Below, in pieces: positions 1-8,052 of a stretch of 12,147 nucleotides of DNA (positions within the stretch are counted from its first letter, which is position 1; each line of letters opens with the position of its first letter). The notes beneath the pieces were generated by a model, which saw only the letters and a program-made list of their open reading frames with translations, was not told the DNA's origin and did not search any database. The translations under genes were made by a program, and so were the position numbers. This DNA is from Tricholomella constricta (Eukaryota > Basidiomycota > Agaricomycetes > Agaricales > Lyophyllaceae). Location: assembly GCA_013368375.1 (NCBI GenBank), contig JAACJP010000117.1, forward strand, positions 1 through 12,147, read 5' to 3'.

Positions 1-984
1 ATTGCTCAACCGTCCACAACGAAGCGTACCCCAAGTCGTGGGGAGGGAGCTTTACCGAAGGTCAACACGATTATCCCAGACACATCCATGTACTCATCAC
101 AGCCAAATTTCACAATTTCTGATCTGTATGCAGTGGACGGTGTAAGCGGCAAACGAAGTGTCCCATTCGTACATGGAGTAGAGCTAGAAGGGCCAAGAGG
201 AGAGATAATATGCATGTGGAGTGTCTTCGACAACAGTGCCATGGTCAACGCCATTGACACGTCAGCCTTCGAACACATTCGCAACCGACTCAACCCTCTG
301 CAGCCATCAACCCGCATGCTCCAAATGGCAGATGGGAGACTTGTTCCATCAGCAGGGATATGGACCGGCAATGTGCGCATCGGAAGGGCCAGAAAGGAAG
401 GCACATTCGAGGTCTTCGAAAGCAGGGGCGCATGGACCCTGCTGTTCGGGAAACCACTGCTGGAAACATTCGAAGCCACGCACGAGTACAAGCATGACAT
501 GGTCCGCATGCCCCTGCCGGACTCTGTGATCGAACTCGAAAACCAGTACACAAATGTCAAAGGAGTGGCAGCGGCACTTCTAGTGGGCCTGACAACAGAC
601 ATCAAACAGCGCGCAAACTTCAAGGGGGATCATCGCGCGTCCCCCTCGAGGCAAGTCTTACCCACAGTACTGGAAGCAGAGGAAAACCAGATTAACGGAG
701 CGGAGGAAATCATTGCAGAGAAACCACATGATAAAGTGCAGAAGCGGCCGGGACGACGTCGCCGACGCCAAGTCACGCTCCAGTGGAAGCAAAAGGCATG
801 GGCCCAAGAAGATCATGGGGGGACAAAGAGCCCCCTGCGAGGCAAGTACACATGGTCACACAAACACCGAACACAGACCAGGATGACCAGCAGAGAACTA
901 GTACAGAAAGCCAGAGCAGCGAGGAGGAAACGGTCGTCAGCGATGACGAAGACGACGAATGGGAAACAATCACCGTCACAGTGA
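1..984 (+). pseudogene. Gypsy Pol N-terminal part: retropepsin-like protease domain (5' partial)
   Basis: The frame is open from base 1, so the methionine at 88 is probably internal and the true start lies outside the window. The retropepsin-like region covers about residues 40-130 counted from the codon at 88. The active-site region reads VFDNSAMVNAI, with the aspartate codon at 229-231. The flap/C-terminal signature LLFGKPLLETF sits near 438-470. Retropepsins need D-[ST]-G; basidiomycete gypsy copies often show D-N-G. Here the third position is Ser (AGT, one transition from GGT), so activity is doubtful. After about residue 180 the protein becomes basic and low in complexity, and the frame ends at 982-984 inside the linker. 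The reverse transcriptase continues in the frame one base back (-1). Assignment as a gypsy protease is firm; function is unlikely. Confidence 0.75.
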
Positions 985-1345
985 TTGAACACCCGATAAC
1001 CGCGGGGGGAATACCACGATGCACAGCAATCGAACGCGAGGAATGGAGGGCCGCCACAGGCCAATCAAGGAAGATAACAAAATCAGACAAAACGAGGAAG
1101 AGGCGGCAGCGACAGCTGCGCCTCGCCACACGACAGACAAGTGGAGAAGAGACAATGCGCGCAAACTCGGTGGGGGACTCGCAATCCCCCTTGAGGGAAG
1201 TACAAGCCCGCAACGATTTAATTGCTGAACCCCCAACATCTGACCATCTTGATCTCAAACATCATCCCAGGAAAACGGCCCAACATCACCTGAGACGATG
1301 TGCGCAAACTCGGTGGGGGACTCGCAATCCCCCTCGGGGGAAGTA
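611..1345 (+). repeat. Four dispersed copies of a GC-rich hairpin/peptide motif in the pol linker
   Basis: Copies lie at about 611-657, 815-849, 1157-1203 and 1302-1345. The two last copies share nearly all bases over about 45 positions. Each has a G run, a short spacer and a C run (for example GGGGGACTCGCAATCCCCC), so each can form a five-pair GC stem. In the best reading, each encodes a peptide of the form GDxxxPxRxV: GDHRASPSRQV, GDKEPPARQV, GDSQSPLREV and GDSQSPSGEV. The four copies need three different frames to show this peptide. Confidence 0.7.
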
Positions 1346-2648
1346 CCCCCCCCCACCAAACCCCACAGTCAACCCACAACTAACCACTGATTGTGAGCCC
1401 AGCACAGACAGAACCCACTGGTCATCAATATGGAAGGTAGACGAGGCAGGAGGGAGCAACGGGGCACATCTGGGGACAGAGCAACTGCTCCTCACCACAG
1501 GACTAAAGCAGTCCCTCCTCACTCGGAAGACGGACCCATTCCAGGCAGAGCGTGTCGACACAGTGCTGGCAGAGATATCCCTAGGGACAGATCTGACAGA
1601 AGCACAGCGCGCCAAGGTGGTCGAACTGCTTAAGGAACACGCCGACTGCTTTGCCCTCTCAATGAGTGAAGTACTCACCGTGGACGGGGCGGAATATCGG
1701 CTGAACATACCTAACCGAGAAACAGCCAAATTCCGAATTAAGGCTAACCAATGCCCCCTCAGCAGTCCACAGAAAGAATACTTCAACGAGGTCATTAACA
1801 AGATGCTGGAAGCCAATATCATAGCGCCGATCAACCACAAAGACGTGAAGTGCTGCGGGGCGACAACTCTGGCCAGGAAGGCGCATGAAGGGGGCGGACT
1901 TACAATAGAAGAACTGCAACACCGCTTGAACGACGAGTGCATAGCAGCGGGATACCCCTCCGTGTTCGAAAACCTGCCACCCCAGGAGGTAAAAGACCCA
2001 AACCCCTGGAGCATCGACGAGAAGAAGCCCACCAAATGGAGGGTTTGCCAGGATTTCGCGGATCTTAACAGGGTCACCAAGGTTCTGGCAATGCTGCAAG
2101 GTGACATATGCGCAAAACAACAACGCCTCAGCGGACACCGGTGGGTCAGCACCTTCGACTTTGCAGCCGGGTTCTATGCATGTGAGATTCCAAAGGAAGA
2201 CCAACCTTACATCTGCTTCTACATCAAAGGAAGGGGGTATTTCTGCTACAAAAGAATGCTGTTCGGTCTCACAGGAGCACCCTCCACCTTTGCGGAAATG
2301 ACAGCAAACGCGCTGGGTGACCTGGTAGGAACACTCTTCGAGCTGTTCGTGGATGACGGAGGAATGGCTGGCGACAATTTTGAGATGAAACTAGGTAACA
2401 TAAAGAAACTGCTCATCTGCGAGAAAAAGCTATCACTGTCAGCAGCAAAGTCTAGCTTCTTCATGACCGAATCCACGTTTACGGGAGCACGCGTAGGCCT
2501 GACAGGAATACGACCAGACCTGACGAAACTAACAGTGATTGTGGACTGGAAAACCATGACCGACCTCCAAAATCTCAATGCGTTCACGGGGCTCACCGGG
2601 TACTTCAGATCGTTGGTCAAAGGTTATGCCGCGATGGCCCAGCCACTT
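735..2648 (+). pseudogene. Gypsy Pol reverse transcriptase domain, truncated by solo-LTR insertion
   Basis: This is the RNA-directed DNA polymerase part of a Ty3/gypsy element. The frame is open from 735, just after stops at 729 and 732. The first 500 bases or so are hydrophilic linker. Reverse-transcriptase motifs run in order: the palm segment STFDFAAGFYACEI with the first catalytic Asp at 2157-2159; the block RMLFGLTGAPSTFAEM near 2253-2300; and FVDDGG at 2346-2363, where FVDD replaces the usual YxDD. The connection segment GLTGYFRSLVKGYAAMAQPL ends at 2648. An insertion rich in Glu and Asn sits between the fingers and motif A (about 1890-2030), as is usual for agaric gypsy elements. The frame runs on to a stop at 2756, but residues after 2648 are encoded by an inserted LTR. 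With the LTR removed, the frame continues at 2874. Confidence 0.9.
2644..2648. repeat. Target-site duplication CACTT, left copy
   Basis: CACTT sits directly before the LTR terminus and is repeated immediately after it at 2869-2873. In the host reading frame it covers the last two bases of the Pro codon CCA plus the Leu codon CTT. Confidence 0.75.
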
Positions 2649-2868
2649 TGTAATGGAGTTACAAGATTGGGGACCTTGCTGTGCATGCTAGACGTAAGCT
2701 TGACAAGTCTGTCGATTGCTACGTATAGGTGTACAAGGTCGTTTATACTTATTTAATGTAATGAATTAAATAGGCAACACCAGAAGGTGTTGCCAAACAA
2801 TAGCGTAATCGTCTCGATAAGATACGATTAGATAACCAATATTAGATAAGATAGTGGGCGTCCTTACA
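2649..2868. mobile_element. Solo LTR (220 bp) inserted in the gypsy pol
   Basis: The segment begins TGTAATGG and ends CCTTACA, with TG...CA ends and 5-bp inverted termini TGTAA/TTACA. It is flanked by a perfect 5-bp direct repeat CACTT (2644-2648 and 2869-2873), the usual target duplication of LTR elements. Removing it with one CACTT copy joins ...AAMAQPL to TDLIRSVDA in frame, as expected for uninterrupted gypsy Pol. It holds no internal coding region, so it is best read as a solo LTR left by LTR-LTR recombination. It also contains a perfect hairpin (2773-2794) and a run of GATA motifs (about 2816-2853). A short non-LTR insertion with a chance 5-bp duplication is possible but less likely. 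LTR orientation is not determined. Confidence 0.8.
2773..2794. other. Perfect 9-bp hairpin with AGAA loop inside the solo LTR
   Basis: GGCAACACC (2773-2781) and GGTGTTGCC (2786-2794) are exact reverse complements around the tetraloop AGAA. An AT-rich stretch precedes the hairpin and AAACAAT follows it. In an LTR this position would suit an RNA structure in the R/U5 region or near the poly(A) site, but the role is inference. Confidence 0.7.
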
Positions 2869-2873
2869 CACTT
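2869..2873. repeat. Target-site duplication CACTT, right copy
   Basis: This is the second copy of CACTT, directly after the LTR end ...TTACA. Host gypsy sequence resumes at 2874 with ACA GAT CTC, in frame with 2646-2648. Confidence 0.75.
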
Positions 2874-2897
2874 ACAGATCTCATACGAAGCGTGGAT

Positions 2898-3084
2898 GCC
2901 ACATACAGGCACTACACTGTAATGTGACCAACGCTCTAGCGGGCCTATACAGTGTACCGTAGTTGACGCATGCAGCAGGTCCTCTGTGCTGTAGCGGACG
3001 TCTTTACAGTGTGTGGTTATTAACAAAGTAGCGGACTGTATCGTGATTTACTGCAGCAGCGGGCTCTCTACACCCACAGACAGC
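2898..3084 (+). repeat. Flanking direct repeat, left copy (about 190 bp)
   Basis: The block runs from CCACATACA to about CACCCACAGAC and matches 6431-6627 in the same orientation along its whole length, by eye roughly three quarters identical with a few small gaps. Shared landmarks include CTGTAATGTGAC, GACGCTCTAGCGGGCCTATAC (with one change in this copy), GGTCCTCTGTG, GTAGCGGAC and GCAGCGGGCTC. The block itself contains degenerate repeats of tAGCGGgC. It separates the end of the gypsy fragment from the forward satellite arm. No coding potential is evident. It could be a terminal repeat of a non-autonomous element or a remnant of an older array. Confidence 0.85.
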
Positions 3085-3117
3085 CATGGGACCTGTAGCC
3101 CAACCATCTGGGTATAT

Positions 3118-4770
3118 TGTACAGAATTCACGGCCGGATTCCGGGTTGGGTAGTGCACGGAAACTCTGGCAGGATGTGCACGGGAACTATGGCTGAACGT
3201 GTACGGAAACCACGTTCAGAACCCGGATTGAGTACTGGACGGAAACCACAGCAGTGGGTGCATGGAAATTGCGGCCGATATCCGGATCGGATAGTGCACA
3301 CATTGTACAGCAACAATCCGGATCCGGATAGTGCAGGGGAACTGCACGGGAATGGCACGAGCAGTTCCGAAATCACGCCCAAAACCCGGAATGAGTACTG
3401 CACGGAAAGTAAAGCAGCAGGTGCACGGAACTTCTGGCTGATATCCGGATCGGATTGTGGACGGGTAGTACAGCAACAATCCAGATCCGGATAGTGCAGG
3501 GGAACAGCACGGGAACAGCACGAGCAGTTCCGAAATCACGCCCGAAACCCGGATTGAGTACTGGACGGAAAGTAAAGCAGCGGGTGCACAGAAATTCCAG
3601 CTGATATCTGGACCGGACTGTGCACGGGTAGTTCAGCAGCAATCCGGATCCGGATAGTGCACGGAATCTCTGGCAGGATGTGCACAGAAACTACGGCTGA
3701 ACGTGCATGGAAACTACGTTCAAAACCCAGATTGAGTACTGGACAGAAACCACAGTAGCGGGTGCATGGAAATTCTGGCCTATATCCGGATTGGATTGTG
3801 GACGGGCAGCTCAGCAACAGTCCGGATCCAGATAGTGCAGGGAAACTGCACGGAAACTGTTGCACAAGCAGTTCTGAAATCTTGCCCGAAACCCGGATTG
3901 AGTGCTGCACGGAAGGGAAAGCAGCGGGTGCATGGAAATTCCGGCCGATATCCGGACCGGATTGTGCAAGGGTAGTACAGCAACAATCCGGATTGAATAG
4001 TGCAGTAGGACTTCATGGAAACTGTTGCACGAGCAGTTCCGAAATCACGCCCGAAACCCGGATTGAGTACTACACGGAAACTAGAGCAGCGGGTGCATGG
4101 AAATTCTGGCCTATATCCGGATCGGATTGAGCACGGGTAGCTCAGCAACAATCCGGATCCGGATAGTGCAGGGGAACTGCACGGAAACTGTTGCATGAGC
4201 AGTTCTGAAATCACGCCCGAAACCCGGATTGAGTACTTCACAGAAAGTAAAGCAGCAGGTGCACAGACATTCCAGCCGAAGTCCGGATCGGATAGTGCAC
4301 GGATACTACGGAAACAATCTGGATTGGATATTGCAGGGGAACTGCACGGAAACTGTTGCACGAGCAGTTCCGAAATCACGCTGGAAACCAGGATTGAGTG
4401 CTGCACGGAAAGTAAAGCAGCGGGTGCACAGTGATTCTGGCCAATATCCGGACCGGATAGTGTGCGGATAGTGCAGCAACAATCCGGATCCGGATAGTGC
4501 ACGGAAACTCTGCCAGGATGTGCACAGAAACTACGGCTGAACGTGCACGGAAACTACGTTCAAATCCTGGATTGAGTACTGCACGGAAAGTAAAGCAGCA
4601 GGTGCATGGAAATTCTGACTGATATCCGGATTGAATAGTGCACAAATAATACAGCAACACCACAGATTGGATAGCACACAGAACCTACAGAAGGTGCATA
4701 GAAACAATAGCTGGGAGCTGACTCGGATTGTGCACAGAATCTCTTGCACAGAGTGCACAAAGAACCTACA
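3118..4770 (+). repeat. Satellite array, forward arm (about nine 165-bp units plus a decayed inner end)
   Basis: The landmark aACCCGGATTGAGTACt recurs at about 3221, 3384, 3547, 3725, 3891, 4056, 4222, 4387 and 4564. The spacings are 163, 163, 178, 166, 165, 166, 165 and 177. The short unit contains GAGCAGTTCCGAAATCACGC. The longer unit replaces this with a TGCACGGAAACTCTGGCAGG / CTACGGCTGAACG segment. Both are built of sub-monomers of about 23 or 36-37 bp that start TGCACGGAAA, several ending in ATCCGGATCGGATAG. The inner end (about 4620-4770) is eroded, mostly by CG to TG/CA changes. Because 165 is a multiple of three, long chance reading frames cross the array; none looks like a real protein. 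Confidence 0.93.
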
Positions 4771-5307
4771 GCAGGGGGGCTTTTGCTGCCCTTCCTATAC
4801 TCACTTTACTTTCCAATGTGGGTTTCCATCTCAGGCCCTCAATGTGTGGTGTTTCTGCACACAATTGTGATGCACAATAATGAATTGTGCACACTGGCTA
4901 AGTCTGCCTGATCAGTAGGTAAACTGCGGAAACATTATCTGATCACTTCTACTGCAACGTCTCTCAATCCCTGCCAAGTTTGCACAGTTATTTTCTATTG
5001 TAATTGAGAGAAACAATGTTCTGAAGTAGAAAGTGGATTGAAACTGGATGGCACAGCACAAACCCACAGGACAAAAGTATTGAAAGCTGCAGCATTAAAT
5101 GCATGGAAGTTCCCAAGAATCATGGCAAATAGAATGCAGAAGTTGCATGGAAGTAATGGTACCAATATGCAATGGGTCAACAAAAGCAGGACAGGCATGC
5201 ACAGACAATGCACAGAAGCTGAGACTTACAGTGGAAAGTGAATAGAAGCCATGGACATTAATGTTGACCGTAATTTCAGAGCACCTACTGTTGGATGCCT
5301 TGGTCAG
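4771..5307. other. Central spacer between the inverted satellite arms
   Basis: This AT-richer stretch separates the two arms. Parts of it (for example 5080-5170, with GAAAGCTGCAGCATTAAATGCATGGAAGT) resemble very decayed forward satellite units. Others (about 4795-4840, with CTTTACTTTCCAATGTGGGTTTCC) resemble reverse units. Where the orientation flips cannot be fixed by eye. No gene, RNA gene or element terminus is recognisable, and the short open frames here have no protein-like features. Confidence 0.55.
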
Positions 5308-6428
5308 GTTGTTGCTGTACCATCTATATACTATCCAATCTGGATATCAGCTTGAGTATCTATGCAACTGCTGCTGTAGTTGCTGTGCAGTACACAATCT
5401 AAGTTCTGGGCATGATTTCTGTATCTCTTTTCCATGCAGTTCTATTGCACTATTCAATCCGGATTGTTGCTGCACTATCCGCACACTATCCGGTCCGGAT
5501 ATTGGCCAGAATCGCTGTGCACACACTGCTTTACTTTCCGTGCAGCACTCAATCCGGGTTTCTGGCATGATTTCGGAACTGATCGTGCAACAGTTTCCAT
5601 GCAGTTCCCCTGCAATATCCAATCCGGATTGTTTCCATATTATCCATGCACTATCCGTTCCGGACTTCGGCCGGAATTTCCGCGCACCCGCTGCTTTACT
5701 TTCTGTGCAGTACTCAATCCAGGTTTTGGGCACAATTTCTGCATACCTTGTGCCTCAATTTGCGTGCAGTTCCGCTGCACTATCCAATCCGGATTGTTTC
5801 CGTACTATCCGTGCACTATCCGATCCGGACTTCAGCCATAATTTCTGTGCACCCGCTGCTTTACCTTCTGTGCAGTACTCAATCCAGGTTTCGGGCGTGA
5901 TTTCGGAACTGCTTGTGCAACAGTTTCCGTGCAGTTTCCCTGCACTATCCGGATCCGGACTGTTGCTGAGCTGCCCGTCCACAATCTGATCCGGATATCG
6001 GCCGGAATTTCCATGCACCCGCTGCTCTAGTTTCCGTGCAGTACTCAGTCCGGGTTTCGGGTGGGATTTCGGAACTGCTCGTGCCATTCCCGTGCAGTTC
6101 CCCTGCACTATCCGGATCCGGATTGTTGCTGTACTACCCGTGCACAATCCGGTCCGCATATCAGCCGGAATTTCTGTGCACCCGCTGCTTTCCTTTCCGT
6201 GCAGCACTCAATCCGGGTTTCGGGCGTGATTTCAGAACTGCTCGTGCAACAGTTTCTGTGCAGTTCCACTGCACTATCTAATCCGGATTGTTTTCGTACT
6301 ATCCGTGCACTATCCGATCCGGACTTCGGCCGGAATTTTCGTGCACCCGCTGCTGTGGTTTCCGTCCAGTACTCAATCCGGGTTTTGAACGTAGTTTCCG
6401 TGCACGTTCAGCTGTAGTTTCTGTGCAC
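5308..6428 (-). repeat. Satellite array, reverse arm (about seven 165-bp units)
   Basis: This is the reverse complement of the forward arm. The landmark aCTCAATCCGGGTTT recurs at about 5547, 5712, 5877, 6043, 6206 and 6371, with spacings of 165, 165, 166, 163 and 165. A decayed copy lies near 5392. The outermost unit (6371-6428) is of the long type, with TTGAACGTAGTTTCCGTGCA, as is the outermost unit of the forward arm, so the two arms mirror each other. The inner end is eroded, with CG replaced by TG/CA. Together the arms could pair into a hairpin more than 1 kb long. Confidence 0.93.
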
Positions 6429-6430
6429 AG

Positions 6431-6627
6431 CCCACATACATACACAACACTGTAATGTGACTGACGCTCTAGCGGGCCTATACATTGTGCGGTAATTGAC
6501 GGGGCCGGCGGGTCCTCTGTGTCGTAGCGGACGGCTATACAGCGTGTCGTTGTTAACGGAGTAGCGGACCCAATACACTGTGGTGACACTTACCACAGCA
6601 GCGGGCTCCGTACACCTCCAGAGAGCA
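6431..6627 (+). repeat. Flanking direct repeat, right copy (about 195 bp)
   Basis: This is the same block as 2898-3084 in the same orientation, starting CCCACATACATACA and ending near GTACACCTCCAGAG. It follows directly on the outer end of the reverse satellite arm. Because the arms are inverted while these blocks are direct, the blocks are not part of the palindrome. Neither an exact terminus nor a target duplication could be fixed by eye. Confidence 0.85.
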
Positions 6628-6644
6628 ATCCATCAGAATCTGCA

Positions 6645-7015
6645 TATCTGTACACAGCAAAATCCGCATATCCGGGTGGGCAGTAATCCGTAAATCCGGG
6701 CCACCCGGGTGGGCAGTTATATAGCAAAATCTGCATTTCTGGGTGGGCAGTAATTTGTAAATCCAGGTGGGCATTTATATAGCAAAATCCGCATATCCTG
6801 CAAACCCGGGCAGTTATATAGCAAAATCTGCATATCCTGCAAACCCGGGCAGTTATATAGCAAAATCCGCATATCCGGGTGGCGGTAATGTGCAAACCCG
6901 GGTGGGCAGTTATATAGCAAAATCCGCATATCTGGGTGGCGGTAATGTGCAAACCCGGGTGGGCAGTTATATAGCCAAATCCGCATATCCGGGTGTGCAG
7001 TCATCCCCGGTGGGC
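6645..7015 (+). repeat. Minisatellite with 39-bp and 57-bp units
   Basis: The core (CA)GTTATATAGCAAAATCC followed by GCATATCCGGGTGGG recurs. Starts of CAGTTATATAGC or its variants lie at 6714, 6772, 6811, 6850, 6907 and 6964, with spacings of 58, 39, 39, 57 and 57. The long unit carries an additional GGCGGTAATGTGCAAACCC segment. A diverged leading unit lies at about 6650-6710. The unrelated sequence and period distinguish it from the 165-bp satellite, although both share the ATCCGG motif. Both strands stay open because most units are multiples of three. Confidence 0.9.
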
Positions 7016-7402
7016 AGTGCATATCTGTTCGGAAGGGTCCACATTCGGTCCGGGGGCGGTCCTTGCACCTTGGGATAGCAACCTTGACTGCCCCCTGCGG
7101 ATCCGGGCATACCATATAATAATCCAGAATGGTGACACGGATCTGCCCGCTCACGGGAACGGTGCACCGAAGTCTGTGGTGCGGGTCCGGGCATCCCGGG
7201 TGGCCAGCAGGCCTATTCTGATGAGTGTTGTTTCCCGCGGGTCCAGTAAATGCAATCCGGGTCAGGTTGTTTGAAAAGTTGATGGTTCCGGCACAAATTC
7301 ACCGGCCGGTGCATACTTAATCCGGACACTGCGCCTGCATCTCAGTACATTTTCCGGGGAGGGAAGATATCATTGGATTTCAAGTATGTAGCAAATGTCA
7401 AA
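7016..7402. other. GC-rich intergenic stretch without recognised features
   Basis: Nothing gene-like is visible on either strand. The first part contains pieces related to the adjacent minisatellite (GATCCGGGCATACCATATAATAATCC and CGGGCATCCCGGGTGG, both partly matching its core). The last 60 bases or so would be the 3' untranslated region of the minus-strand gene ending at 7403. Confidence 0.5.
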
Positions 7403-8052
7403 CTACTTCTGGGTAGCAGGATTCAATTGGCCAAGCATTCGGTTAAGCATATTGCTGAATGCTGTCTCTGCGGCACTGTTGCTCTCCAACCTTGCAACTG
7501 TAGTATAATAAAGTTGAAGTGCAGCAGCAGAGTAAGAGATCTCCTGCTGGTCCATCATCGCGAGAATCTCTGCATGCATGTCCAGGATCTCCTGTTCTGT
7601 GAGCGGCTGGGTGTGTTGTTTAGCACATAAAAGACCGGAACCGAAAGTGGCTCACGGGATCGGGTTCGGATCCGACATTTGCGCGGCCGAGCTGAAACGC
7701 TTCCGATCCGCTATATTGAACAGGCTGGAGACACCGATGAGGTGATTAAAGGAGACAACCGGAGCAAGTTACTCACTTCTGTGCTTTCATCGTGTGGGGG
7801 ATTTTCCCTGAAGAAGTCCACCAATAATTGCAGCCTTGTTGCTGGAACAAGGTGATTCGGGATGATGAATGTCCCTTCGGGAGTCTGCAACGGGGTGAAC
7901 CCGTTAGGCACAGCCCGGGAAGGCAGCTGGGTAGCCTCGGGTCCCCTGGACGTTGCTGGCAACACAGCAGGCATATTGGAGCTGGATGGCCCAGAGGTTG
8001 GCATTGGTTGAGCTTCTCCTTGTTTCCCGTATTGCTTTCTTGGAGGAGCCAT
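7403..8052 (-). CDS. Two-exon gene for a 159-aa protein of unknown function
   Basis: Exon 1 is 8052-7777 (92 codons, MAPPRKQYGK...). Exon 2 is 7606-7403 (67 codons plus TAG). The 170-bp intron 7776-7607 starts GTGAGT and ends CACCCAG, with a branch-like GCTAAAC about 14 bases before the acceptor, and the join is in phase 0. Exon 1 is Pro/Ser-rich up to about residue 50. It then reads GFTPLQTPEGTFIIPNHLVP and the helix-like TRLQLLVDFFREN. Exon 2 looks helical, with an acidic start TEQEILDMHAEILAMM, an Ala/Tyr segment and ETAFSNMLNRMLGQLN near the end. No signal peptide or membrane segment is evident. I do not recognise the family. The start at 8052 is chosen for its context ATCATGGCT and because residues upstream of it fall in the promoter shared with the divergent gene. 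Without splicing, the frame would end after 21 unconvincing residues. Confidence 0.72.

Larger units (their letters stand above)
1..2898 (+). mobile_element. Broken Ty3/gypsy retrotransposon fragment (protease-linker-reverse transcriptase)
   Basis: This is the internal part of a Ty3/gypsy LTR retrotransposon. The order is aspartic-protease-like domain, low-complexity linker, then reverse transcriptase with motifs resembling agaricomycete gypsy Pol. It is open at the left edge, so gag and the 5' LTR may lie outside the window. The element is interrupted by a solo LTR at 2649-2868. It resumes at 2874 for about 25 bases, encoding TDLIRSVDA in the same frame, the type of sequence that follows the thumb/connection region. 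It is then lost where a satellite-flanking repeat begins near 2898. RNase H, integrase and the 3' LTR are missing. The protease and reverse transcriptase lie in different frames, and the linker shows further frame changes, so this is a dead copy. Confidence 0.88.

Noticed and set aside
735..984. Programmed -1 ribosomal frameshift between the protease and reverse-transcriptase frames
   Set aside because: The frame relation is -1, but I found no heptamer of X XXY YYZ type in the correct phase in the overlap. GGGAAAC at 961 is in the wrong phase. Further frame changes in the linker point to decay.
2649..2756. Residues after 2648 as the natural C-terminus of the reverse transcriptase frame
   Set aside because: They are encoded by the inserted LTR, and gypsy sequence resumes at 2874 in the same frame.
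2649..3090. tRNA or other structured RNA gene around the 2773 hairpin
   Set aside because: There is only a single hairpin; no cloverleaf, A box or B box is visible.
3117..6417. Long open frames of up to about 240 codons on both strands of the satellite arms
   Set aside because: They arise because the unit is 165 bp (3 x 55) and lacks stops in several frames. The same peptides recur with each unit on both strands, and no start or splice context supports them.
3118..7015. CRISPR-like or telomeric repeat
   Set aside because: The units are long and contiguous without unique spacers, no TTAGGG-type repeat is present, and the host is eukaryotic.
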